Positions 8,505 to 17,304 are shown, numbered from the stretch's first letter. The stretch: DNA of 37,842 nt from Bacteroidales bacterium UBA4893 (GCA_002399025.1 DHCV01000009.1:1-37842), one strand, 5' to 3'. Translations and numbers: made by a program. The notes: generated from the letters alone by a model not told the origin.

Positions 8505-9986
8505 ATGAAAACATTTAAATTTGGATTGATTGCAATAATAACAACAGCTCTTCTGGTTGTGAGTGGTTGTACTGTTCAGTCAGGATTAGCAAGCTACGAT
8601 GATGTTTACTATAATCCTTCCGATGCAGAACAATATCAGGAAGTTCAAAAAAGGCAATCAAATTCCTATAATGAAAGGCAAAAACAATATGCAAAAAATT
8701 CAAGAGCATATAATGAAAGGTTAAGAAGAAGTAATTCTCCTCAAGACAATCAAGTTCAAGACACTAACTACTACGAACAAGATTCCCTTAACTACAAGAG
8801 CAGTAATCAAGAGGGAGATTACCTATATTATGATGAAGATGATTACTACGACTATGCTTATACAGCACGCATTCGTAGATTTCATCGTCCTTATGTTTGG
8901 GTAGATTACTATGATGACTATTACACAAATCTTTATTGGTACACATATAACCCTTATTATTGGGGAACAAGTATTTATTTAGGTTATAGCTGGTGGTATC
9001 CTTCTCATTACTATTATCACCATCCATACCACTACCATAATCCATATTGGGGATATAGCTATTGGGGTTGGGGATACAACTACTACTATAATCCTTATTC
9101 CTATGGATGGGGTTATTACCCATACAGCTACTATCCTTACGGAAATGTTTGCTACTACAACCAAAGAGACAATAATTCAAACTTTGACCGACCAAGAAGC
9201 TACTTTGACCCAAATGGTAGATATGGAACATCAGGCACAAGAACAGGACATTTAGCAGATAATGGTGCAAAAAGAACTTTTGGCGAAACTTATAATGATA
9301 GAAGCAGAACAGCAACCACTCTAAGCAGAGACATTCCTTCAAGAAATGAACTATCAAGAACAGGAAATTCAACATTAGCAAATAATAGGACCAAACCTGC
9401 TGACAGAACAAATAATAGAACTATTGGAAACAATATTGACCTTGGTCAAAAGAAAGAAGTAAACAATAGGACTACTGAAAGATTTAATAAACCTGAAAGA
9501 TTGGAAAGAGGAAATACAACAGTTCCAAACAGCAGAACAGTCAGTACAGATAGACAAGTTAATCAAAATACAACTACTCGTAATAATAACATTCGTAATA
9601 ACAATTCTGAAAATAGAAGGATAAGCACCGATAATACAAACAGAAACACCAGAACCTACACTCCTCCTTCTTCTCGTCAACCGCGTACTAACAATGAATT
9701 TAGAACAACAACTCGTCCTTCAAATAACACAATCCAACAAAATAGGAGAACAATTGATAATAGCAATAGAAGAATCAATAATAATAACAGAACAATAAAT
9801 AGTAATAGGTCAAATAATTATAATAGATCAAGCACTCCAACTCGTTCTTATAATAATTCTTCTTCTTCACGTTCATCCTCAATAAATTCTTCTCCTTCAA
9901 GAAGTTCTTCCTCTTCAAGTGGAACATCAAGAAGTAGTGGAAGCAGCTCTTCAGGAGGTTCACGTTCTGGTGGCTCAAGAAGATAA
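8505..9986 (+). CDS. Tyr/Trp/His-rich low-complexity lipoprotein
   Basis: I do not recognise a family. The 493-residue product has a lipoprotein signal with lipobox VVSGC (Cys22), so it should be exported and lipid-anchored. Residues about 40-105 are rich in Q, N and R. Residues about 105-215 are extraordinarily rich in Tyr, Trp and His (for example WWYPSHYYYHHPYHYH and YSYWGWGYNYYYNPYSYGWG). Residues about 225-450 are N/R/T-rich and disordered-looking, and the last 45 are almost only Ser, Gly and Arg (ending GGSRSGGSRR). Such composition suggests an adhesive, aggregating or aromatic surface polymer, possibly binding metal or pigment, which is inference. The porin gene follows after 53 bp in the same direction. 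Confidence 0.75.
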   Translation: MKTFKFGLIAIITTALLVVSGCTVQSGLASYDDVYYNPSDAEQYQEVQKRQSNSYNERQKQYAKNSRAYNERLRRSNSPQDNQVQDTNYYEQDSLNYKSSNQEGDYLYYDEDDYYDYAYTARIRRFHRPYVWVDYYDDYYTNLYWYTYNPYYWGTSIYLGYSWWYPSHYYYHHPYHYHNPYWGYSYWGWGYNYYYNPYSYGWGYYPYSYYPYGNVCYYNQRDNNSNFDRPRSYFDPNGRYGTSGTRTGHLADNGAKRTFGETYNDRSRTATTLSRDIPSRNELSRTGNSTLANNRTKPADRTNNRTIGNNIDLGQKKEVNNRTTERFNKPERLERGNTTVPNSRTVSTDRQVNQNTTTRNNNIRNNNSENRRISTDNTNRNTRTYTPPSSRQPRTNNEFRTTTRPSNNTIQQNRRTIDNSNRRINNNNRTINSNRSNNYNRSSTPTRSYNNSSSSRSSSINSSPSRSSSSSSGTSRSSGSSSSGGSRSGGSRR

Positions 9987-10039
9987 TATACTAAAATGAA
10001 TAATTTATAAGTTATTAAACAAGCAAAACAAAAATAACA

Positions 10040-11440
10040 ATGAAAAAGATATTTATATTAGCAGCAAGCATTTTCTTAGCAGTAGGTTTGTCTGCACAAA
10101 CAATGACAGATGCCTTAAGGCTTTCTCAAACCGGATTAAATGGAACCTCAAACTTTATTTCAAGAGCTGGAGCAATTGGAGCTTTGGGAGGCGACCTAAC
10201 AGCAGCAAGCTATAACCCAGCAGGACTTGGTATTTACAATTCAAGTGAATTTTCTTTTTCTACAGGACTAAATTGGGCTTTTACTGATGCAAATTCAAAT
10301 AATTTCATAACCTCAGACAGTAAAATAAACTTCAATTTAGGAAACATAGGAGCCTTGTTTTTCTTTAAACCAAGTGGTGAAAATGTAAAAGGAGTTCAAT
10401 TCACTTTTGGTATGAATAGGTTAAAAGCTTACGGCAACAGAACAATATTCCAAGGAGATGGATTGGACAATTCTTTCATATCACACATCATTAGTGAAGA
10501 AATGAGCGATGCTTACATGTATGACTTCTATCAATCTTATGTTGTAGATTTCGATACAACCATCAATCGCTACACTTCAGTTTTTGAAAATGGAAAATTT
10601 AACCAAATACGTTCCTATACCGAATCAGGTTCCTTAAATGAAATGGTTTTCTCTTTATCAACAAACATTCGCAATCAATTCTATTTGGGAGCAACATTGG
10701 GAATTCCAATTGCAAACTACTATAGAGATGGCTCTTTTGTTGAAGAAAAGGTTGATGCAACAGGAAATGTTACTGATAGCTATATTTTTAACGAGAAAGC
10801 ACAAATTTCTGCAACAGGAATTAACCTAAAACTTGGAGCAATCTTTAAACCTGTGAATTGGGTAAGATTTGGAGCAGCAATACATACACCAACATATTAT
10901 TCAATTGAAGATAGACTTTTCTCAGAAGTTATATTTACCAAAAGAGTTGGTGGAGATTGGGACCCAATCACCTATGATATGCAAAGCCCTTTCAGATTTA
11001 TCGGGTCATTAGCTTTTGTTTTGGGAGATAACAAAACAATGATGGCAGGAACTATTTCAGCTGATTATGAATTTGCTGATTACTCTTCAATGAAATATCG
11101 TTTGGCAGGAGATATTAAAGCAGAAAATAATATTAATAATATTATAAAACAATACTACCTTCCAACCAATACAATTAGAATTGGAGGTGAGTTAAAATTG
11201 GGAACAATTGCACTAAGAGCAGGTTATTTGATTATGGACAACCCTTATGATAAGGATTTAAATGATGCAGGAGCACAATCAATAACTGCAGGTGTTGGCT
11301 ATAGGAAACAGAATTTCTTTATGGATTTAGCCTATGCCTACACAATGGGTAAGAGCAAATTCAACGAATACGATTATAGAGTTATTGATATTGAAAACCA
11401 AAACCACTTAGCTCAATTAACCTTCGGGGTAAGATTCTAA
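10040..11440 (+). CDS. OmpP1/FadL/TodX-type outer-membrane transport protein
   Basis: The 466-residue protein has a cleavable signal peptide (MKKIFILAASIFLAVGLSAQ) and the N-terminal pattern of the OmpP1/FadL family: SRAGAIGALGGDLTAASYNPAGLGIY, the plug and hatch segment. Many alternating beta strands follow, ending in a C-terminal strand HLAQLTFGVRF with a terminal Phe, as expected for a beta-barrel inserted by BamA. Family members carry hydrophobic compounds such as fatty acids or aromatics across the outer membrane. The ligand here is unknown. It probably shares a transcript with the aromatic-rich lipoprotein 53 bp upstream, and a strong terminator follows. Confidence 0.85.
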   Translation: MKKIFILAASIFLAVGLSAQTMTDALRLSQTGLNGTSNFISRAGAIGALGGDLTAASYNPAGLGIYNSSEFSFSTGLNWAFTDANSNNFITSDSKINFNLGNIGALFFFKPSGENVKGVQFTFGMNRLKAYGNRTIFQGDGLDNSFISHIISEEMSDAYMYDFYQSYVVDFDTTINRYTSVFENGKFNQIRSYTESGSLNEMVFSLSTNIRNQFYLGATLGIPIANYYRDGSFVEEKVDATGNVTDSYIFNEKAQISATGINLKLGAIFKPVNWVRFGAAIHTPTYYSIEDRLFSEVIFTKRVGGDWDPITYDMQSPFRFIGSLAFVLGDNKTMMAGTISADYEFADYSSMKYRLAGDIKAENNINNIIKQYYLPTNTIRIGGELKLGTIALRAGYLIMDNPYDKDLNDAGAQSITAGVGYRKQNFFMDLAYAYTMGKSKFNEYDYRVIDIENQNHLAQLTFGVRF

Positions 11441-11480
11441 TTTGGATTTAGATTAAATAATAAATAACATTCTCAACGAA

Positions 11481-11521
11481 GGAGTTCTTCAAAAAAAATG
11501 AAGAACTCCTTTTTCTTTTTT
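11481..11521 (+). terminator. Rho-independent terminator of the porin transcript
   Basis: A perfect 10-bp stem, GGAGTTCTTC (11481-11490) with GAAGAACTCC (11500-11509), has a loop of A residues and is followed by TTTTTCTTTTTT. Confidence 0.95.
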
Positions 11522-11533
11522 GTTCAGAAAATA

Positions 11534-11725
11534 AAACCTCGTTTTATCAAATTAAAATGAAGAAAGAAAAAATTAAAACGAAGATTCAGTAAACTGAAAT
11601 AAGGATTTAATTTTTAAGAAATTTATTTGGGTTAAAGTCTTTATTGGAATCAACTCAAAAATAAACGAAGCTTATTTGAAATTAAACTACGATTATTTCA
11701 AATTATTCGGTCTTTAATTTTATTT
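11534..11725. repeat. Second array of 21-bp tandem repeats between convergent genes
   Basis: Units with the AAAC/AAAT start lie at 11534, 11555, 11576 and 11597 (exact 21-bp steps), then, after a 3-bp phase slip, at 11663, 11684 and 11705. The units at 11663 (AAACGAAGCTTATTT) and 11684 (AAACTACGATTATTT) closely match those at 5621 and 5642: over about 50 bp the two loci differ at only a few positions. The unit at 11534 (AAACCTCGTTTTATC) matches that at 5705. The array lies between the porin terminator and the purN stop at 11735. Confidence 0.65.
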
Positions 11726-11734
11726 ATATAGGGA

Positions 11735-12304
11735 TTATTTTCGCCCTAATACCGATTCAATGATTTTTGGGAAATGTTCTTGCTCCAAAATATGTATCTT
11801 GTCAGCAAGGGTTTCAGCTGTGTCCTCTGGACCAACCTCACATTTTGCTTGAAAGATAATTTCGCCCTCATCGTAGTTTTCATTAACAAAATGAATGCTA
11901 ATTCCGCTTTCTTTTTCTTTGTTTTCAACAATTGCTTGGTGAACATGATGCCCATACATGCCTTTTCCTCCATATTTTGGCAAAAGAGCAGGATGAATAT
12001 TTATTATTTTGTTTGGAAACTGCTTTAGAATGTTTTTTGGCATAAGCCATAAGAATCCTGCCAAAACAATTAGGTCAATCTCCCTTTCCATAAGTGTTTT
12101 CAACACCTTTTCACTATTATAAAATTCTTCTCTATTATAATATATGTATTCGATGCCCAAATTCTTTGCTCTTTCAATTGCATAGGCGTCTTTTTTGTTC
12201 ACAATCACAATATCTACCTTGATTTCATCGCTTTCTTTGAAATATTCAGCTATTCTTTGAAGATTTGTTCCGTTTCCAGAGGCAAAAATGGCTATTTTTT
12301 TCAT
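11735..12304 (-). CDS. purN: Phosphoribosylglycinamide (GAR) formyltransferase
   Basis: This 189-residue enzyme transfers a formyl group from 10-formyltetrahydrofolate to GAR, the third step of purine synthesis. The phosphate-binding loop FASGNGTNLQ lies at the N-terminus (residues 7-16). The folate and catalytic region shows NIHPALLPKYGGKGMYGHHVHQ, carrying the catalytic Asn and His, and then NENYDEGEIIFQ with the catalytic Asp region. The length is normal for PurN. The gene stands alone, diverging from acpP. A TATTTTTG box lies at 12337-12344 on the minus strand. Confidence 0.95.
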   Translation of the reverse strand: MKKIAIFASGNGTNLQRIAEYFKESDEIKVDIVIVNKKDAYAIERAKNLGIEYIYYNREEFYNSEKVLKTLMEREIDLIVLAGFLWLMPKNILKQFPNKIINIHPALLPKYGGKGMYGHHVHQAIVENKEKESGISIHFVNENYDEGEIIFQAKCEVGPEDTAETLADKIHILEQEHFPKIIESVLGRK

Positions 12305-12336
12305 TTTATTCCAATTATGGGAGGTTTTAGAGTTTA

Positions 12337-12344
12337 CAAAAATA
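12337..12344 (-). promoter_or_regulatory. Promoter -7 box of purN
   Basis: The minus strand reads TATTTTTG about 33 bp before the purN start. A 14-bp direct repeat, ATTTTATTCCAATT, flanks the box at 12303-12316 and 12347-12360, so a regulator or a duplication is possible. Confidence 0.5.
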
Positions 12345-12470
12345 GTATTTTATTCCAATTGGCTTGTTTTTTCAAAAATTTATTCACTCAGAGAAGAAAA
12401 ATGAACCTTATTTTAATAATTAATAGTCAAACTATTAACCCAATCGAGGGGCTTTTTAATTCATTTTTTC

Positions 12471-12502
12471 TTTGGGGGGTTAAGAAAAATTCGTTTCTTT
12501 GC
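12471..12502 (+). promoter_or_regulatory. Promoter of acpP-fabF-rnc-lipA
   Basis: TTTG at 12471-12474 and TTTCTTTG at 12494-12501 are separated by 19 nt, the expected Bacteroidetes spacing. Transcription should start near 12507, about 25 nt before the acpP ATG. Confidence 0.65.
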
Positions 12503-12531
12503 AGTCTAAATTAATTTAAAATCGAAAAATT

Positions 12532-12768
12532 ATGTCTGAAATTGCAGCAAAAGTTGTAGCTATCGTAGTAGATAAGCTAGGTGTTGAAGAAAGTCAAGTT
12601 ACTCCAGAGGCTAGTTTTACTGGTGATTTAGGAGCAGATTCTTTAGACACAATTGAATTGATTATGGAAATTGAAAAGGAATTTGGTATTTCTATTCCAG
12701 ATGATCAAGCAGAAAAGATCACAACAGTAGGTGATGCAATAGCGCACATTGAGAACGCAACAAAATAA
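12532..12768 (+). CDS. acpP: Acyl carrier protein
   Basis: This 78-residue acidic four-helix protein has the phosphopantetheine attachment motif GADSLDTIEL with Ser37. It carries growing acyl chains in type II fatty acid synthesis in the cytosol. It is the first gene of the run acpP-fabF-rnc-lipA, and fabF starts 11 bp later. This order is common in Bacteroidetes. Confidence 0.97.
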   Translation: MSEIAAKVVAIVVDKLGVEESQVTPEASFTGDLGADSLDTIELIMEIEKEFGISIPDDQAEKITTVGDAIAHIENATK

Positions 12769-12779
12769 ATTCATTTCGT

Positions 12780-14030
12780 ATGCAAATGAGACGAGTTGTC
12801 GTAACGGGATTAGGTGCACTTACTCCCATTGGTCTTTCTGTTCCAGAATTTTGGGATAGTTTGGTTAAAGGAGTAAGTGGTGCTGCTCCCATAACTTATT
12901 TTGATGCATCAAAGGCAAAGACACAATTTGCCTGTGAACTGAAAAATTTTGATGGCAGTGCCTATTTCGATAGGAAAGAAATAAGAAAGTATGATCCTTT
13001 TTCACAATATGGTATTGTTGCTTCCGATGAGGCAATAAAGGATTCTGGAGCAGATTTTGAGACTTTGAACAAGGATAGAATAGGGGTAATCTGGGCTTCT
13101 GGCATTGGAGGGATTCATTCTTTCCAACAAGAAGTGAAGGATTTCTTCAGAGGAGATGGTTCATTCCGTTTCTCCCCATTCTTTATACCAAAGATGATTG
13201 CAGACATTTGTGCCGGTCATATTTCAATGAAGTATGACTTAAGGGGTCCAAATTTTGCAACAGTTTCGGCTTGTGCCTCTTCAGCAAATGCCATAGCAGA
13301 TGCCGCCCTCTACATTAAGGTTGGAAAATCTGATATGATGATTTGTGGAGGAAGTGAGGCCTCAATTGTTGAATCAAGCTTAGGTGGATTTAGTTCAATG
13401 ACTGCCCTTTCAACCAGAAATGATGATCCAAAAACAGCATCTCGCCCATTTGATAAGGATAGAGATGGTTTTGTTTTGGGAGAAGGTGCTGGAGCAATCG
13501 TATTGGAAGAGTTAGAACATGCACTTGCAAGAGGAGCTAAGATTTATGCAGAAGTTATGGGTTCAGGCTTAACTGCCGATGCATACCACATGACTGCATC
13601 TCATCCAGAAGGAAGAGGAGCAATGATGGCAATGAAGCTTGCTCTGGAAGAAGGAAACCTTGATTTGAATTCTCTTGACCATATCAATACACATGGAACA
13701 TCAACACCGGTTGGTGATATCTCAGAACCAAAAGCAATAGAGTCTTTGTTTGGAGAACATGCAAAAACAATAAACATTAACTCAACCAAAAGTATGACAG
13801 GTCATCTCCTTGGAGCTGCCGGTGCAGTTGAGTTTATTGCAACAGTGCAAACCATTGTAAATGGAATAGTACCTCCAACAATTAACCATTTTACTGACGA
13901 TCCTGAGATTGCTGACTTGAATTTCACATTCAACAAAGCACAACAAAGAGATGTAAATGTTGCTCTAAGTAACACCTTTGGTTTCGGAGGTCATAATGCA
14001 AGTATTGCTTTAAAGAAGTATAGCAAATAG
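12780..14030 (+). CDS. fabF: 3-oxoacyl-ACP synthase II (KAS II)
   Basis: This 416-residue condensing enzyme elongates acyl-ACP with malonyl-ACP. It opens with RRVVVTGLGALTPIG, carries the nucleophile Cys in VSACASSANAIADA, and the two catalytic His in NTHGTSTPVGD and in KSMTGHLLGAAGAVE. The glycine-rich end NTFGFGGHNASIALKKY is typical. A second in-frame ATG at 12786 could also serve, but 12780 gives the usual N-terminal length. It lies between acpP (11 bp) and rnc (5 bp) and is almost surely cotranscribed with them. Confidence 0.97.
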   Translation: MQMRRVVVTGLGALTPIGLSVPEFWDSLVKGVSGAAPITYFDASKAKTQFACELKNFDGSAYFDRKEIRKYDPFSQYGIVASDEAIKDSGADFETLNKDRIGVIWASGIGGIHSFQQEVKDFFRGDGSFRFSPFFIPKMIADICAGHISMKYDLRGPNFATVSACASSANAIADAALYIKVGKSDMMICGGSEASIVESSLGGFSSMTALSTRNDDPKTASRPFDKDRDGFVLGEGAGAIVLEELEHALARGAKIYAEVMGSGLTADAYHMTASHPEGRGAMMAMKLALEEGNLDLNSLDHINTHGTSTPVGDISEPKAIESLFGEHAKTININSTKSMTGHLLGAAGAVEFIATVQTIVNGIVPPTINHFTDDPEIADLNFTFNKAQQRDVNVALSNTFGFGGHNASIALKKYSK

Positions 14031-14035
14031 ATTAA

Positions 14036-14791
14036 ATGTCTCCCCTATTTAGAAAATCAACTAAAATTGATAGCCGAGATAAGGAGCTCAAACTATTTCT
14101 GAAGAATATTCTTAGGTGCAAGCCTAAGAATATTTCTATTTATAAGCTGGCTATGGTTCATAAATCCTATTTTATAAAAGGGAAAAAAGGCTTTAAAATG
14201 AACAATGAGCGCTTGGAATTCTTGGGCGATGCTGTGCTAAGTGCTATAGTTGCGGACTATTTGTTTAGGAAATATCCCTACCAAGGGGAAGGTTTCTTGA
14301 CCGAAATGCGTTCCAAAATCGTAAGCCGTGCCTCGCTAAATAAACTCGCACATAAGATTGGACTCACCCAACACATACAGTATAGTAAGGAAGGAGGGCA
14401 GTTTTTGTCAATGGACGGCGACGCTTTTGAAGCAATTGTGGGAGCAATTTACTTAGATAAAGGCTATAATTTCGCATATAAAGTCATCACCAAGAGAATA
14501 TTTTCCCTCTACCTTGACATCGATTCGTTGGAGAAATCAGAATGGAATTTCAAGAGTAAACTGATTGATTGGGGGCAGAAAACAAAGAATAAAGTATCCT
14601 ATCAAGCAATAGAAGTTACAGAAAATAGCCACCGAAAGCAATACAAAGCCCAAGTATTTATCAACGAAAAACCACAAGAAACAGCAATCGATTTCTCAAT
14701 AAAGGCTGCCGAACAACTCGCCTCAGAGAAGACATATAAGAAACTAATCGAGCAAAATATTATTACAGATGAGCAAGAAAACAGAACGTAA
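14036..14791 (+). CDS. rnc: Ribonuclease III
   Basis: This 251-residue double-strand-specific endoribonuclease matures rRNA and cuts structured mRNA. The signature NERLEFLGDAVLSAIVADYLF contains the metal-binding acidic residues, and DAFEAIVGAIYLDKGY carries the second catalytic cluster. The C-terminal part (about residues 165-240) is the double-stranded RNA-binding domain, with IKAAEQLASEKTYKKL near its end. The N-terminus carries about 25 extra residues. The lipA start codon lies inside the last 23 bp of this gene. Confidence 0.95.
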   Translation: MSPLFRKSTKIDSRDKELKLFLKNILRCKPKNISIYKLAMVHKSYFIKGKKGFKMNNERLEFLGDAVLSAIVADYLFRKYPYQGEGFLTEMRSKIVSRASLNKLAHKIGLTQHIQYSKEGGQFLSMDGDAFEAIVGAIYLDKGYNFAYKVITKRIFSLYLDIDSLEKSEWNFKSKLIDWGQKTKNKVSYQAIEVTENSHRKQYKAQVFINEKPQETAIDFSIKAAEQLASEKTYKKLIEQNIITDEQENRT

Positions 14792-15638
14792 ACCCTCTTG
14801 GCTTAAGATAAAACTCCCTCAAGGAGAGAACTATGCGAAAGTAAAAAAGATAGTCGAACTCAACCAATTACACACAATTTGCTCCTCTGGAAAATGCCCA
14901 AACATTGGGGAGTGTTGGACAAAAGGAACAGCAACCTTCATGATTGCAGGCGAAATCTGCACCCGAAGCTGCAAGTTTTGTGCAACACAAACCGGAAAAC
15001 CACTCCCATTAGACCCAGAAGAACCCCAAAAAATAGCCCATTCCATAAAACTTATGAGCCTCAAACACTGCGTAATAACCTCAGTTGACAGAGACGAACT
15101 CCAGGATAAAGGTGCTCAACACTGGGCAAAGACCATAGAAGAGATCAGGAAAGTGAACCCAAATACCATAATTGAAGTCCTCACACCCGACTTCGATGCA
15201 AACGAAAACCTTCTCCAAATTGTCTTCAAAGCCAAGCCCGACATCTTCGCACATAACATGGAAACGGTCAGAAGGCTCACCAACGAAATTCGTTCGCGTG
15301 CCAAATACGACACCTCGCTAAGAGTTCTTGACCAAGCATCTAAGGCTGGACTTATCACAAAATCAGGCATAATGGTTGGACTTGGAGAGAAAGAGGACGA
15401 GGTAATCGAGCTAATGCAAGACCTTAGGGGCGTCAATTGTAACCTCCTAACCATTGGTCAGTACCTCCAACCCACAACAAAAAACATTGAAGTCCAAGAG
15501 TTTGTAGCCCCAAATCAGTTCCAAAAATACAAAGAAATCGGACTAAAATTAGGATTTGACCAGGTCGAGAGTGGTGCATTAGTCCGCTCTTCATACATGG
15601 CAGAGAAGACTTTTATTGAGTCAAAATTAGGACTTTAG
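14769..15638 (+). CDS. lipA: Lipoyl synthase
   Basis: This 289-residue radical-SAM enzyme inserts two sulfur atoms into protein-bound octanoyl chains to make lipoyl cofactors. The auxiliary cluster motif is CSSGKCPNIGECW, and the radical-SAM cluster motif CTRSCKFCAT follows. RSSYMAEKTF near the end provides the conserved Arg and Ser that ligate the auxiliary cluster. It overlaps rnc by 23 bp. Linking it to the acpP-fabF transcript makes sense because octanoyl-ACP from fatty acid synthesis is the lipoate precursor. Confidence 0.96.
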   Translation: MSKKTERKPSWLKIKLPQGENYAKVKKIVELNQLHTICSSGKCPNIGECWTKGTATFMIAGEICTRSCKFCATQTGKPLPLDPEEPQKIAHSIKLMSLKHCVITSVDRDELQDKGAQHWAKTIEEIRKVNPNTIIEVLTPDFDANENLLQIVFKAKPDIFAHNMETVRRLTNEIRSRAKYDTSLRVLDQASKAGLITKSGIMVGLGEKEDEVIELMQDLRGVNCNLLTIGQYLQPTTKNIEVQEFVAPNQFQKYKEIGLKLGFDQVESGALVRSSYMAEKTFIESKLGL

Positions 15639-15750
15639 CCCATTCCGCATTTAAACTAAATTAGGGGAGAATAACTCCCTCTAACCAAGCTTTCTATCCC
15701 CAAAACCAAAGCCAAACGCTTATAAATCTTAGAAAAAATTTCCCCAAACC

Positions 15751-15783
15751 TTGCCTATATTCAAATTAAATACCCTATATTTG
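15751..15783 (+). promoter_or_regulatory. Promoter of the tandem lipoprotein pair
   Basis: TTGC at 15751-15754 and TATATTTG at 15776-15783 are separated by 21 nt. The remaining leader of about 80 nt is A-rich. The 230-bp gap after lipA holds no gene. Confidence 0.6.
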
Positions 15784-15868
15784 CCAAATATATAAGGGAA
15801 AAAATCTTTCATCCCAAACAAAACACAATAAATCAAAGGATTATAAACCATTAAACCCCCAAAGAAAA

Positions 15869-16540
15869 ATGAACACAAAACGTTACATAACAGCAATTTT
15901 TGCAGCTATTATTCTCTCAATTAGCTTTCTTGCTTGCGACCCAAAGGAAGACGACCCAACAACAAATCCAACTCCTACAACTGATGTTGTTAAGGAAATA
16001 CATGGATTTTATGGCAAATCTGCAGCAGAGGTAATCCCAATTATGGATGCAAAAGGTTGGGCAAAGAGCGTGGAAACCTCAGGAGATTTAGCAGGATATG
16101 ATTACTATAATAGCGATTCAACAAAGGTTTATGGAATTGTTACTAAAAACAATATTGTTAAAGAAACTCATTATATGGAGGTTGAAAGTACAGATTTTTA
16201 TAAATCAAAGCTTGCTGAAAATGCCGATAAGTTTCTTTCTTTGTTTGAAAAATGGGAGATAAGTTTAAATTCTCTCATGCCTTCCGAATCACAATATTGG
16301 GGAGCTATCCATACAGATAGCCTTCAATTTATTCAAGAATATCAAAGTAGAGATGTCTTTTTATCAGACTTTCAGGCCAAAAAATCTATACTAACTTTTG
16401 CTGGAAGTGCCTTTACTTACGGACAATTCTTTGGCGAAACATTTATTCATGTTGACTATCAAAGCAAACAATCAGTAGTATCCGTTTTCTTTACTGATGA
16501 ACCAGACATTTCAAAAGCAAACAAAACATTTAAACATTAA
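15869..16540 (+). CDS. Predicted surface-exposed lipoprotein, first of a tandem pair
   Basis: I do not recognise a family. The 223-residue product has a lipoprotein signal peptide ending ISFLAC (Cys23), directly followed by DPKEDDP. Acidic residues just after the lipid-bearing Cys resemble the lipoprotein export signal that sends Bacteroidetes lipoproteins to the cell surface, so a surface location is inferred. A T/N/P linker leads to a folded domain with no known motif. The next gene is a paralogue 12 bp downstream with the same start (MNTKR) and the same CDPKEDD block; both also share an FEKWE segment near the middle. Confidence 0.8.
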   Translation: MNTKRYITAIFAAIILSISFLACDPKEDDPTTNPTPTTDVVKEIHGFYGKSAAEVIPIMDAKGWAKSVETSGDLAGYDYYNSDSTKVYGIVTKNNIVKETHYMEVESTDFYKSKLAENADKFLSLFEKWEISLNSLMPSESQYWGAIHTDSLQFIQEYQSRDVFLSDFQAKKSILTFAGSAFTYGQFFGETFIHVDYQSKQSVVSVFFTDEPDISKANKTFKH

Positions 16541-16552
16541 GCCCAAAGAAAA

Positions 16553-17209
16553 ATGAATACAAAACGTTTCTTTGCTGCTATTTTTGTAGCTGCAGTTTTA
16601 TCAATTAGCTTTTTTGCTTGCGACCCAAAGGAAGACGATGTAGTCCCAAAACCAACTGTAACTAATAATATTGCTACGCAGTTGTATGGTTTTATTGGCA
16701 AAAATTATACTGTGGCTGAGGCTGTTTTGGACAGTTTGGGCTGGACAAAAACGATTTATCCCTTTGGATCACTAATTCAAATTCAGTACTTTAACGTCGA
16801 TACAACGAAGTTATATACAATCTATTTTCTTGAAGATACGATTACGTCTTCGTACTATATAGAGCAAGAAAGTGCAGAAATTAGCCAATTTAAGTTAGCG
16901 GAAAAATTCGGTAGGTTCCTTCAAAACTTTGAGAAATGGGAGCCATTTTTGTATAATCTCAGACCTTCAGGAGCTTCATTTATTGGTTTGATTCAAGCGG
17001 ATGAAGGAGAATTTTTTAATGCATATACCGATAGGTCAGCTTTTTGGGATGAATATAGGGTTAAAAAGCCAACCTTAGTTAATGCCACTGCTGGCTTTAC
17101 TAATGAAAAAATGGTTGCTACCGTTCAAGTTTTTCTAGATTATTTTGAAAAATCCAGTTATGTAGAAATTTCGTTTGTAAGCAGATCTATGGATATAAAT
17201 CATCATTAA
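16553..17209 (+). CDS. Predicted surface-exposed lipoprotein, second of a tandem pair
   Basis: This 218-residue protein is a diverged copy of its upstream neighbour. Both share MNTKR, the signal SISFFAC against SISFLAC, CDPKEDD, a KLAE...FEKWE block and a similar C-terminal beta-rich stretch. The signal peptide and flank are the best conserved part, while the mature domains have drifted. This fits an old duplication with selection on export and diversification of the exposed part. Function is unknown. The two genes should form one transcript, ending at the hairpin at 17236-17284. Confidence 0.8.
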   Translation: MNTKRFFAAIFVAAVLSISFFACDPKEDDVVPKPTVTNNIATQLYGFIGKNYTVAEAVLDSLGWTKTIYPFGSLIQIQYFNVDTTKLYTIYFLEDTITSSYYIEQESAEISQFKLAEKFGRFLQNFEKWEPFLYNLRPSGASFIGLIQADEGEFFNAYTDRSAFWDEYRVKKPTLVNATAGFTNEKMVATVQVFLDYFEKSSYVEISFVSRSMDINHH

Positions 17210-17235
17210 AAATTCTAAATCTCTATACAAAAACC

Positions 17236-17284
17236 TCACTTGCCTTAGCCTTTGATTAGAAAGGTCTTAGGTAGGTGAATTTTT
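17236..17284 (+). terminator. Terminator after the tandem lipoproteins
   Basis: TCACTTGCCTTAGCCTTT pairs with the segment ending TCTTAGGTAGGTGA at 17278 in a long, slightly imperfect stem around GATTAG, and is followed by ATTTTT. Confidence 0.75.
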
Positions 17285-17304
17285 ACCTATAGGTAACTTT
17301 TAAA

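Noticed and set aside
8788..9411. Minus-strand open frames opposite the Tyr-rich lipoprotein
   Set aside because: They arise from the biased codon composition of the lipoprotein gene. The plus strand has a proper signal peptide and lipobox.
16553..17209. Pseudogene copy of the upstream lipoprotein
   Set aside because: The frame is intact, with a full signal peptide and similar length. It is a diverged paralogue.
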